Positions 8,631-16,717 of a DNA stretch of 64,000 nucleotides are shown here, in pieces. Origin of the DNA: Salinimicrobium sediminilitoris (GTDB lineage Bacteria; Bacteroidota; Bacteroidia; Flavobacteriales; Flavobacteriaceae); the NCBI RefSeq assembly GCF_020866905.1, contig NZ_JAIVCC010000002.1:496001-560000 (forward strand), given 5' to 3'. The stretch's first letter is position 1. Each line of letters begins with the position of its first letter. The notes beneath the pieces are model-generated. The model was given only the letters and a program-made list of their open reading frames with translations, made no database searches and was not told where the DNA came from. The position numbers were made by a program, and so were the translations under genes.

Positions 8631-9444
8631 GGAAACAAAAAGCACAAATATAAAGTTGTCCATTCAGGTGAGCCTGAATGGACTTTCTTTTTGTGCCCTT
8701 TCCAAAGATGAGAAAAGGATCGTCTTCTTTAAAGACATGCTCTTTTCCAGACGGCTGAATCCTGCACAGGTACTTCAACAAATAGAAAAACAATACGAAC
8801 AGGAATCCTTTTTAATAAAAGAAAATCCCGAAGTAGTTGTTCTTTTTTCTAACGAACTGTACAGTCTGGTCCCACAGAAGTTCTTTGAAGAGGAAAATGC
8901 TTCAGAATATCTCAAGTACAACACAAAGATCCTGGAAACAGATTATGTGGCCAACGATGAAATATCTTCCGCAGAAATTGTCAATATTTATATTCCCTAC
9001 ACCAATATCAATAATTTCTTTTTTGACAGATATGGTGAATTTGAATACCGGCATTGTGTAAGTGTTCTTGCTGAAGAATTCCAGATCCAAAATTGCTTTC
9101 AGACAGAAGGCACAAGAGTTTACCTCAATTGTTTCCCCGGTGGTTACGACCTACTGGTGTATCAAAAAGGGCAATTATTACTTGCAAATACCTTTAATTG
9201 CTCAACCCGGGAAGATTTTATCTATTATTTGCTCTTTTGCGCAGAACAGCTGGATCTTGACCCCACAAGTTTTGAATTAATCTTACTGGGAAGGATCAAA
9301 GAACATTCAGATTATTACGATATCGCCTATAATTACGTGAAGGAAATAAAATTCCTGCAAACTTCTTTTGGTTATCTTTTCAACAGTAAGGAAGAGCCTC
9401 CAAAAGGTTATATGCATTATACACTTTTTAAAGTACTCGAATGA
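8614..9444 (+). CDS. DUF3822 family protein
   Basis: The 276-aa soluble protein matches the Bacteroidota-specific DUF3822 family (KLSIQVSLNGLSFC near the N-terminus; then PQKFFEEENASEYLKYN and a VNIYIPYTNINN segment). The function is unknown. The ATG overlaps the upstream gene by 17 bases and the end overlaps rsmD by ATGA, so it is translationally coupled on both sides. An in-frame GTG one codon later is possible. A perfect terminator-like hairpin lies within codons 15-24 and may affect expression. Confidence 0.82.
   Translation: MVTQSKETKSTNIKLSIQVSLNGLSFCALSKDEKRIVFFKDMLFSRRLNPAQVLQQIEKQYEQESFLIKENPEVVVLFSNELYSLVPQKFFEEENASEYLKYNTKILETDYVANDEISSAEIVNIYIPYTNINNFFFDRYGEFEYRHCVSVLAEEFQIQNCFQTEGTRVYLNCFPGGYDLLVYQKGQLLLANTFNCSTREDFIYYLLFCAEQLDLDPTSFELILLGRIKEHSDYYDIAYNYVKEIKFLQTSFGYLFNSKEEPPKGYMHYTLFKVLE
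8658..8690 (+). promoter_or_regulatory. Perfect hairpin plus U-tract inside the start of the DUF3822 gene
   Basis: GTCCATTCAGG (8658-8668), a TGAG loop and CCTGAATGGAC (8673-8683) form a perfect 11-bp stem, followed at once by TTTCTTTTTG (8684-8693). This has the form of an intrinsic terminator or attenuator but sits inside coding sequence, 28 bases after the upstream gene ends. Confidence 0.5.
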
Positions 9445-9974
9445 GAATCGTTTCAGGAATACATAAAGGGAAAAAAATCATCGCTCCAAAGAAGCTTCCG
9501 GTAAGGCCTACTACAGATTTTGCCAAGGAAGCTCTCTTCAATATTTTAAATAACCAGTATCATTTTTCAGCATTAAAGGTCATTGATCTTTTTAGCGGAA
9601 CGGGAAATATTACTTATGAATTTGGCTCCCGTGGTGCGACAGAGATTATTGCTGTTGATGCGCATTTTGAATGCGTAAAGTTCATCAATAAAATGGTCGG
9701 GGAACTTGACCTGCCTGTAAGAACAGTTAAAAGTGATGTGTTCAAATTTCTTAAGGCTACAGGAGAAACTGCAAAGATCATTTTTGCAGACCCACCATAT
9801 GATTTTGAAACCGAGTCCCTTCAACAAATTGTAGAGCTCACATTTTCCAGAAATCTTCTTGAAGAAGGAGGCTCCCTCATCATAGAGCATAGTAAAAAAA
9901 TTGATCTCTCTCATATAGATCATTTTAGGGAGGTGAGGAAATACGGTAATTCAGTTTTTAGTTTTTTTTCTTAA
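9441..9974 (+). CDS. rsmD: 16S rRNA (guanine(966)-N(2))-methyltransferase RsmD
   Basis: The 177-aa protein begins MRIVSGIHKGKKI, the usual start of RsmD, with RPTTDFAKEALFNIL, the SAM-binding loop DLFSGTGNITYEF (about residues 48-60) and the catalytic motif IFADPPYDF (about 112-120). It methylates G966 (E. coli numbering) of 16S rRNA in the 30S subunit. ATGA overlap with DUF3822 shows translational coupling. The length is typical. Confidence 0.94.
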   Translation: MRIVSGIHKGKKIIAPKKLPVRPTTDFAKEALFNILNNQYHFSALKVIDLFSGTGNITYEFGSRGATEIIAVDAHFECVKFINKMVGELDLPVRTVKSDVFKFLKATGETAKIIFADPPYDFETESLQQIVELTFSRNLLEEGGSLIIEHSKKIDLSHIDHFREVRKYGNSVFSFFS

Positions 9975-9982
9975 CTTAGAGA

Positions 9983-10387
9983 ATGGCATTACCCCGCAAA
10001 ATACTGGAACTGGAATTCACTGTCCTTGAATTCCACAGGGATTTTGTATTATCAAAACCACGGGAAGGACAGATACTGGAGGCAAAAGAGGTCGCGAAAC
10101 TTATAGAAGTCTGTAGCGATTTTTTCGGCCGCGAATCTTTTGTGTACCTGTCCTATAGGGTGAATGACTACAATGTCAATCCAACAGTTTACATGAATCT
10201 GGACGAGGTAAAAAATCTGGCCGGTATAGGTGTGGTTAGTAAAAAAACTTCCTCCCTTAAAATGGCTTCTTTTGAAAAGAATTTCTGTAAACTCCCTTTT
10301 GAGATCTTTACCGATCTTGATGATGCCCTGGACTGGACGGGGAAAGTGCTGGAGGAGAAGCTTAAAAAAGAGAAGAACAGAAACTGA
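9983..10387 (+). CDS. Conserved small soluble protein of unknown function
   Basis: The 134-aa protein has no signal peptide or membrane span. It is a mixed alpha/beta sequence with LSYRVNDYNVNP and YMNLDEVKNLAGI segments and a Lys-rich C-terminal tail. Its shape and size resemble SpoIIAA/STAS-like small proteins of flavobacteria, but no diagnostic motif is seen. It follows rsmD by eight bases and closes the operon that starts at 7980. Confidence 0.75.
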   Translation: MALPRKILELEFTVLEFHRDFVLSKPREGQILEAKEVAKLIEVCSDFFGRESFVYLSYRVNDYNVNPTVYMNLDEVKNLAGIGVVSKKTSSLKMASFEKNFCKLPFEIFTDLDDALDWTGKVLEEKLKKEKNRN

Positions 10388-10488
10388 AGCTTTTTGGCAT
10401 GTTTTCTCAGAATCTGCAGAGTGCATAGTATTCTGAAAATAAATATTCATCCTTACTTCATCAGGAAGCTGCTTTATTTCCAGCGAGG

Positions 10489-12162
10489 CTAATGTCTTTT
10501 ATGATCTACTTTATTCTTTAAAAAGGAATGATAAAAATCTGAAGCAGCCATTTGATGAGGTTGTAAAATACTCCAATCTTTAAAACCTACTGCCCGTAAT
10601 TTCTCATAATCATTCGGGGTCCCTGCAGTCACAAAAACTTTTTCTTTATACTTCCGTCGCTTCAGCATTTCGATCAAGTGCTGAGACAGTTCATAATTTG
10701 GCACTGTACTCACAATGATCCCATTTTCTTTAAAAGGGATCCGCTCAAGCAGGTCGGGATCTTCCATGTCTCCATAAATAATATCTTTAGCTCTCGCCTT
10801 CCATTCACTGATCACAGAAGGATCAAAATCCACCCCTAAATAAATTATTTCTGAATGTTCATCAAGCATCTCTGCCAGTCTGCGGCCAAACCTCCCCAAT
10901 CCCATGATCACAATGTCATAGTTCTTTAACTTATCTTCCGTTTCCTCCCCTTCCAGGTAACCCCTGTCTCTCTGAAAGAGGTTAAGAGCCGGTGACAACA
11001 CTTCATATATCTGATGGGAATATAAGATCAAATAGGAGGAAAGCCCAATAGTGATGAGGCCCACAAGAGTAATCAAACCTACGATTTCCCCGGTGATATG
11101 TCCTACAGTGAATCCCAGGCCGGCAAAGATCAACGAAAATTCACTGATCTGGGCCACAGTAAGTCCGGCTAGAAAAGAAGTTCTTTTCCGGTAGCCAAGG
11201 ATTCCCATGATGAAAAGCACAATGATTGGATTTCCAACAAGTACAAATACCGAAAATATAAGAGCAGATGAGACCTGGCTGCCTATTATGGATAGATCAA
11301 GATTTGCTCCCAGATTTACAAAGAAAAACAACAGCAAGAAATCCCTTAGGCTCACCAGCCGAATACTGATCATATCCTTAAAATCTGATGAAGCCAGGCT
11401 AATACCTGCCAAAAAAGCACCTACTTCTCCACTAAAACCCAATAACTCTCCGGCAGCTGTTAAGCTTACTGCCCATGCAATGGCAAAAAGTGTGAGCATT
11501 TCCTGCGACTTTCCAATGAAAGAACTTAACGCAGGGATGATCCACTTCATAGCAATAACAGTAAACAACAGGAAACCAAAGCCGACAGCCAGTGTACCAA
11601 GAAGATCCTGGAGAAACGAAGTCTCGCCCCTTTGTTGCATGGCAGACAAAATGATCATCAAAAGAATAACAACAATGTCCTGAACAATAAGAAATCCAAC
11701 GGCTATCTGGCCATGAAGAGAATCGATTTCTTTTTTATCAGATAAAAGCTTTACAATAATAATTGTGCTGGAAAAAGTAAGGACTACGGCAATATAAAAG
11801 CTATGAAGGGAAGAAAATCCGAGAGCCAGACCTATAAGGTATCCAATAAGCGAAGTAAATATCACCTGCCCCAAACCTGTAAGTAGGGCTACTTTCCCTA
11901 CAGATTTTATAATCCTGAGATCCAGTTTAAGACCCACAATGAAGAGCAGCAGGGCTATGCCTATTTCTGCCAGTAAATCTATCTTGTCATGCGAGGCAAC
12001 TATGTCTAGCACAGACGGCCCCACCAGGACACCCAGCGCAATGAACATTACGATTAAGGGCTGTCTCATTATCTGCCCAAGGATTCCCAGAAGCGCGGCA
12101 AGAGCAAGGATTATAGCAACCTCATAGAACGGATTTTCCAGGATGGCTGAAGGCCAATTCAT
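10489..12162 (-). CDS. Monovalent cation:proton antiporter (CPA2/KefB-like) with TrkA-N domain
   Basis: The 557-aa protein has about 12 hydrophobic segments in the first 390 residues, typical of CPA2 exchangers (GFLIVQDIVVILLM, GFSGEVGAFLAGISLASSD split over TM5-TM8). It ends in a cytosolic Rossmann RCK domain (IVIMGLGRFGRRLAEML, about 405-421, then GVDFDP) that binds NAD(H) or nucleotides and gates transport. It should exchange K+ or Na+ for protons. Its ATG overlaps the stop of the universal stress protein by four bases. No glutathione-type Kef accessory subunit is nearby. Confidence 0.88.
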   Translation of the reverse strand: MNWPSAILENPFYEVAIILALAALLGILGQIMRQPLIVMFIALGVLVGPSVLDIVASHDKIDLLAEIGIALLLFIVGLKLDLRIIKSVGKVALLTGLGQVIFTSLIGYLIGLALGFSSLHSFYIAVVLTFSSTIIIVKLLSDKKEIDSLHGQIAVGFLIVQDIVVILLMIILSAMQQRGETSFLQDLLGTLAVGFGFLLFTVIAMKWIIPALSSFIGKSQEMLTLFAIAWAVSLTAAGELLGFSGEVGAFLAGISLASSDFKDMISIRLVSLRDFLLLFFFVNLGANLDLSIIGSQVSSALIFSVFVLVGNPIIVLFIMGILGYRKRTSFLAGLTVAQISEFSLIFAGLGFTVGHITGEIVGLITLVGLITIGLSSYLILYSHQIYEVLSPALNLFQRDRGYLEGEETEDKLKNYDIVIMGLGRFGRRLAEMLDEHSEIIYLGVDFDPSVISEWKARAKDIIYGDMEDPDLLERIPFKENGIIVSTVPNYELSQHLIEMLKRRKYKEKVFVTAGTPNDYEKLRAVGFKDWSILQPHQMAASDFYHSFLKNKVDHKRH

Positions 12163-12980
12163 CTGGATATAACTATTAGTGGTGTTTGTGCATGGTACAC
12201 CAGTTCATTGATCATAAATTTTCGGAACAGCTGTTCACTAAGGGAGCGGGAACCTTGCTGAAGTACCAGAAATGAATTTTCGGTTTGCTCCACCCTGTTT
12301 TTTAGCAAACTAAACGCATCATCTCCCTCGTACATCCTAATAACCGGATCATAGACTCTATATTCCTCCTGAACTTCTGAAAGGTATTGGTTGATCTTAG
12401 CTTCATCTTCACCCTGTTTAAGAATTGTAAAGAATTCTAATTCCCTGATCTGCTCTTTCAATGCTGATAACAGTCTTTCAAATTGTTGTTTATTGAGCGG
12501 ATATTTTGGATGAACCCCCACCAAAAGTTTAGTGGGTACCGGAACCGGAATGCCTGCCGGTACAGCCACCGTAAGCAAATCGGATTCGTCAATAATGGAA
12601 ATAGTGGTGCTACTCATGAATAGACGCTTCAGCTTACCGGCATCCTCCTTTAGACCGGTAAAAACCCAGTCAAAGTAAAGATCACTTTTCAGATCCCGGA
12701 GTATAGCCATGATTGTCTTTTGGCTCACAAAAAAGGAATCATCACTGTAGACTCTTCCTTTTGCCATTTTTACCAGGTTGGAATGAGCCTCTTCAGATTC
12801 AGATTTTATAATTTCATCCCTGATTCCCTCATCTGCCATTGCCGGTGTGATTCCTGTTATCTTGTGGACCAAAACAACTTTTGCATTGATTATTTCAGAA
12901 ATACGGAAGGCAAAATTCACCAGGTTCTCTGAATATTCAGAAAACTCAACCAATACTATTATCCGGTTTCTTGTTTCCAT
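12159..12980 (-). CDS. Universal stress protein, tandem Usp domains
   Basis: The 273-aa cytosolic protein has two Usp-like halves (about 1-140 and 150-273), each beginning with a hydrophobic strand (IIVLVEFSEYSENLVNFA; KLLVGVHPKYPLNK). The first half carries an acid-x-S pattern after the strand but the classical G-2x-G-9x-G(S/T) nucleotide motif is not clear. It lies between the P-type ATPase and the antiporter in one operon and overlaps the antiporter by ATGA. It may sense energy state for the transporters; that is inference from context. Confidence 0.8.
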   Translation of the reverse strand: METRNRIIVLVEFSEYSENLVNFAFRISEIINAKVVLVHKITGITPAMADEGIRDEIIKSESEEAHSNLVKMAKGRVYSDDSFFVSQKTIMAILRDLKSDLYFDWVFTGLKEDAGKLKRLFMSSTTISIIDESDLLTVAVPAGIPVPVPTKLLVGVHPKYPLNKQQFERLLSALKEQIRELEFFTILKQGEDEAKINQYLSEVQEEYRVYDPVIRMYEGDDAFSLLKNRVEQTENSFLVLQQGSRSLSEQLFRKFMINELVYHAQTPLIVISR

Positions 12981-13031
12981 TTCCTTTACTTTTTTTTTAG
13001 AATGCCGAATTTAATTCCAGACTCATTCAGG

Positions 13032-15740
13032 TTAGAACTCTTCATTACCGGTGAACTTTCTTCGAATCGTCTTTTCTATATAAACAATGATAAAAAGCGC
13101 CAAACCGGCTGCAAAGATCCATAACCAGGAATCCAAACCTATAGGAGCTGAATGAAACAATTTGTTCATGAAGGGGGCGTGGATGAAAAGAAGCTGAAGA
13201 ACAAACATTGCCAGGACTCCATAGTACACCCACATATTTGAAAACCAACCAATCTCCCTTATAGATCTTCTCAGGGAACGGCAATTGAAAAGGTAAAATC
13301 CTTCCAGGACAATAAAAACAGTAGTGGCGACTGTTTGTGCCTCCGGCAGACTGGCTCCCCGGGAAATTTCAAACCGGAATAGAATAAAGGAAGCAAGCAT
13401 GATAAGGGTTCCCACAAGCAGCGTTCGCATGATCAAAGGAAAGGTAAGTATCGGTTTATTGGCAGGTGTGGGAGGACGATCCATAATGCCTGGTTCTTTG
13501 GGTTCGAAGGTGAGCATAAGCCCCAGCAGGACTGCAGTGGTCATATTGATCCACAATATTTGAACCGGGGCGAGGGGCAGCTGGGTAGCAAAGACAATAC
13601 TGGCGAGGATAACCAGTGCCTCCCCCAGGTTGGTGGGCAGGGTCCAGACAATAAATTTTGTCAGGTTGTCCAGTACGCCACGTCCTTCCTCCACAGCCGC
13701 CTCGATCGAGGCAAAATTATCGTCTGTATGGACCATATCTGATGCATCTTTGGCCACCTCAGTACCTGTGATACCCATTGCTATTCCAATATTGGCCTGT
13801 TTTAAAGCCGGACCATCATTAACCCCGTCGCCGGTCATTGCCACCACCTTGTCCCTGGCCTGCAAAGCCTTTACCAGCCTGAGTTTTTGATCTGGGCTCA
13901 CCCGTGCAAATACCGATACCTCTTCTGCAAGCGCCGGTAGTTCCTCATCAGAGAATTTTTGCAGCTCCAGTCCGGTCAGGGATTTAAGTTTTCCGTTTTC
14001 ACTTTTTCCCTGGATCCCAAGTTGAGTGGCAATGGTAGCGGCAGTAAGGGCATGGTCGCCGGTGATCATTTTCACGCGAATACCCGCCTGCTGGCAAAGT
14101 TCAACGGCTTTTATTGCTTCCTTCCTTGGAGGATCGATCATTCCCTGCAGGCCGGTAAATTGCATACCACTGGTTACATCCTGGTGGCTTACGCTTACCT
14201 TGGTTGGATCGAATTCTTTAACAGCAAAGCCCAGGACCCGCAGGCCTTCCGCAGCCATGGCCTCTGCATTCTTCTGGATGAAATCTTTATCAACAGGAAT
14301 AGGTTTTCCGGAGTTGTCCATCATATGATCACATGACCTCAGCACAGCCTCAAGGGAACCCTTCATAAATACTACATTCTTTTCATGTTTATGGAGGGTA
14401 GCCATATACTGATATTCTGACTGAAAGGGGATTTCATCCAGCCGGGGATAGTAATGGTCTATATAATGATCTTTAATACCGGCTTTTTCTGCGGCACTAA
14501 TTAAGGCTGCTTCCGTGGGATCACCTTCGGAAATCCATCTTCCCTCCTCTTCTTTTATGCGGCTTTCATTACACAAGACTCCCCCTCGTAAAAGAAGCTG
14601 AAGGGCCGGCTTGTTATTCAGCTCCACTTCTTCTCCTTCAAAGAGGATCTTACCCTCAGGCTTATATCCTATCCCCGTTACCTCAAATAGTTCTCCCCCG
14701 GCCATTATCTTTTGTACGGTCATTTGGTTCTCGGTAAGGGTGCCGGTTTTATCTGAACAGATGACATTGGTACTCCCCAGGGTTTCCACAGCCACCAGTT
14801 TGCGAATGATCGCCCGTTTTTTTGCCATTTTTGCCACCCCAATGGCTAGCATGATCGTTACAGCAGCGGGAAGCCCCTCGGGTATTGCACCCACAACCAG
14901 CGCTACAGCTACCATAAAAGCATCAGCCAGACTTTCTCCTCTTAAATAGGCAACGACCAAAATGAGAAATGAAAGGCTCAAAATCACCCATAACAGAACA
15001 TGACTAAAGTTTTTGATCTTTAAGGTAAGTGGTGTGTCAAGTTCCTCTGCTGTGGCTATGGATTGATTGATCTTCCCCACCTCTGTATGGTCTCCCGTAC
15101 TTACTACAATTCCTCTACCGGTTCCGTAAGTGACCATAGTGGTTGCAAAACCGAGATTTTTTCGATCCCCAATAATGGCTTCAGAATTTACCAGTTCTGT
15201 ACCTTTTTCGGAAGCAACCGATTCCCCTGTAAGGGCCGACTCATCCACCTGAAGGTCTTTGACTGACACAAACCGCAGGTCGGCGGGGATCTTATCTCCG
15301 GGTTGTACCGTTACGACATCTCCCGTAACAAGATTAATGCTGTTCACCATGACCTGTTTCCCATTGCGGATCACTGTGGCATTGGTACTCATACTTTTCG
15401 AAAGGGCATCAATAGCTTTAAGAGCCTTAGTTTCCTGGATATACCCTATGAGAGAATTTATCAGGACAACAGCAAAGATAACAGAGGCATCGAGGTATTC
15501 TCCCAGCAACAAAGTAACCACGGCGGCAGCCAGAAGAATGTAAATTAGGGGTTGATGGAACTGAAGGAGAAAACGCACCAGACTGCTTTGCCGTTTTTTA
15601 AGGCTAATTCGATTTTCCCCGTAACGGTTCAGTCGCTCATTCACCTCTTCACCGGAGAGACCTTTCTCTATGTTAGTCCCCAGCTCTTCGGCTACTTGAT
15701 CGTACCTTAATGTATGCCACTCGACTTTCCGCTTTTCCAT
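13032..15740 (-). CDS. Cation-translocating P-type ATPase (type IIA, Ca2+-ATPase-like)
   Basis: The ATG at 15740 gives 902 residues. A longer frame starts at TTG 15806 but would add a spurious signal-like sequence ahead of the cytosolic N-terminus. Motifs in order are: N-terminal cation ATPase domain; DESALTGES in the actuator; GAIPEGLPAAVTIML in TM4 (PEGLP is typical of Ca2+-type pumps); phosphorylation site CSDKTGTLTENQMTV; KGSLE in the nucleotide domain; hinge MTGDGVNDGPALKQANIG; and four to six C-terminal helices. It should export Ca2+ (or Mn2+) using ATP. It is first in a three-gene minus-strand operon with Usp and a K+/H+-type antiporter, pointing to ion homeostasis under stress. Confidence 0.9.
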   Translation of the reverse strand: MEKRKVEWHTLRYDQVAEELGTNIEKGLSGEEVNERLNRYGENRISLKKRQSSLVRFLLQFHQPLIYILLAAAVVTLLLGEYLDASVIFAVVLINSLIGYIQETKALKAIDALSKSMSTNATVIRNGKQVMVNSINLVTGDVVTVQPGDKIPADLRFVSVKDLQVDESALTGESVASEKGTELVNSEAIIGDRKNLGFATTMVTYGTGRGIVVSTGDHTEVGKINQSIATAEELDTPLTLKIKNFSHVLLWVILSLSFLILVVAYLRGESLADAFMVAVALVVGAIPEGLPAAVTIMLAIGVAKMAKKRAIIRKLVAVETLGSTNVICSDKTGTLTENQMTVQKIMAGGELFEVTGIGYKPEGKILFEGEEVELNNKPALQLLLRGGVLCNESRIKEEEGRWISEGDPTEAALISAAEKAGIKDHYIDHYYPRLDEIPFQSEYQYMATLHKHEKNVVFMKGSLEAVLRSCDHMMDNSGKPIPVDKDFIQKNAEAMAAEGLRVLGFAVKEFDPTKVSVSHQDVTSGMQFTGLQGMIDPPRKEAIKAVELCQQAGIRVKMITGDHALTAATIATQLGIQGKSENGKLKSLTGLELQKFSDEELPALAEEVSVFARVSPDQKLRLVKALQARDKVVAMTGDGVNDGPALKQANIGIAMGITGTEVAKDASDMVHTDDNFASIEAAVEEGRGVLDNLTKFIVWTLPTNLGEALVILASIVFATQLPLAPVQILWINMTTAVLLGLMLTFEPKEPGIMDRPPTPANKPILTFPLIMRTLLVGTLIMLASFILFRFEISRGASLPEAQTVATTVFIVLEGFYLFNCRSLRRSIREIGWFSNMWVYYGVLAMFVLQLLFIHAPFMNKLFHSAPIGLDSWLWIFAAGLALFIIVYIEKTIRRKFTGNEEF

Positions 15741-16225
15741 AGCAAAACTATTTACATACAATAGAAAGATGCTACATACGAAAAAAAGCCAGGCTTTAAT
15801 TTCCAACTTTTTAGAATTGAGAAATCAATTTATAAGGTTGGTAATAAGTTGATCTCAGTTCTTCAATTTTTCTATTTCCCGGTTAGCCAGATTCTCCTAT
15901 GGAGCAGAGAAAAGACTACAAATAATAAATGTATCTAATTAAAATTGTGGTAGTTAAGATACATATTTGTCGGATTGTTTTCTTCCATTTTAAAGAATTA
16001 TTGGCAATTTATGATCAAGGTCTGGCAGGAAAACCTAAAGCGTCTAAAGGGAATGTTATCAGCTATTTTTTAGACTGAATCAGGGATTTTAAATTAATGC
16101 GGAAAGAGTAATCCAAATTTTAAAATTCCTTGCTATGACCGCAAGAGGAGGATGAATGCCATAGAGGATGTATCCATTAATGATCTACACTAGCTGAAAA
16201 AAGAAGCTTCGGAAAGAATAGTGAA
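15741..16225. other. Intergenic region without recognised gene
   Basis: About 485 bases between the divergent P-type ATPase start and the RNase P RNA 3' end. It is AT-rich and contains only very short ORFs (20 codons or fewer). An AGAGGAGGATGAATG string near 16145 looks like a Shine-Dalgarno plus ATG but stops after two codons. The ATPase promoter must be here; no full TTG/TAnnTTTG pair was identified. Confidence 0.5.
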
Positions 16226-16566
16226 AAAAAAAGCAGACCTGTAAGCCGGATTCTGTTCCTCAACCTAAATTGAAGTCCTTATCATTTATCTGAAACTTTT
16301 GTTACCAAAAGCCTTTAGCTGCCTACCCTCCGGCAACGGACGGGCAATCCTTAACAGCCGGTATACATGGCATTGCACCGCATAGAGTTTACCTGATTTC
16401 ACTACAGCATTACCTGTACATCCTTTCTGTTGCACTGGTCCTGACACCGATTTGCTTCAGTGCCGGTGGGTGTTACCCACTATGCTGCCCTATGGTGTCC
16501 GGACTTTCCTCCGCCCCGCTTTTCCCGATAGCTATCGGGACGGGGCAGCGATAAGGCGGTCTGCTT
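16226..16566 (-). ncRNA. rnpB: RNase P RNA, class A
   Basis: Read on the minus strand the sequence begins GCAGACC (16564-16558), has the conserved GAGGAAAGTCCGGAC block, ACCATAGGGCAG, the central AGAAAGGATGTACAGGT-like region, and ends GAACAGAATCCGGCTTACA then GGTCTGC, which pairs with the 5' end to form P1. A run of seven or more U residues follows as terminator. The RNA is the catalytic subunit that processes tRNA 5' leaders. The P3 loop carries an 18-bp perfect palindrome (16523-16540). Confidence 0.96.
16523..16540. repeat. 18-bp perfect palindrome in the P3 loop of RNase P RNA
   Basis: TCCCGATAGCTATCGGGA is its own reverse complement and is flanked directly by the GCCCCG/CGGGGC stem of P3. 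It extends or replaces the P3 loop by a self-complementary hairpin. It looks like an inserted palindromic repeat; no second copy was noticed in this window. Confidence 0.75.
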
Positions 16567-16570
16567 GCGG

Positions 16571-16578
16571 CAAATATA
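16571..16578 (-). promoter_or_regulatory. -7 element of the rnpB promoter
   Basis: On the minus strand the sequence reads TATATTTG, a perfect TAnnTTTG match, five to seven bases before the predicted RNA 5' end. No TTG is found at the expected -33 distance. An A5TGGCATTT copy of the recurrent palindrome lies in that area instead (minus-strand view of 16585-16598). Confidence 0.6.
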
Positions 16579-16691
16579 CAGTTTAAATGCCATTTTTGAG
16601 TGGTGTAAAAATCCGGCTTATTGCAATAGTGTCAACAGGTTTTTGTGGATAAAAACACGGGGATTATTCCCGGCTTCGGTTTTGTATTTTT

Positions 16692-16699
16692 TATATTTG
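16692..16699 (+). promoter_or_regulatory. Candidate -7 element of dnaX promoter
   Basis: TATATTTG at 16692-16699 matches TAnnTTTG and lies 18 bases before the dnaX ATG. The -33 TTG is missing at the usual distance, so the promoter is weak or the transcript also starts elsewhere. Confidence 0.4.
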
Positions 16700-16717
16700 T
16701 CAATCTAAAACATTTCA

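Noticed and set aside
13959-14336. Plus-strand ORFs opposite the P-type ATPase
   Set aside because: They are shadows of the strongly conserved ATPase frame; products have no recognisable pattern.
15741-15806. N-terminal extension of the P-type ATPase that looks like a signal peptide
   Set aside because: It starts at TTG and would place the cytosolic actuator-linked N-terminus outside the cell; ATG 15740 fits the family start.
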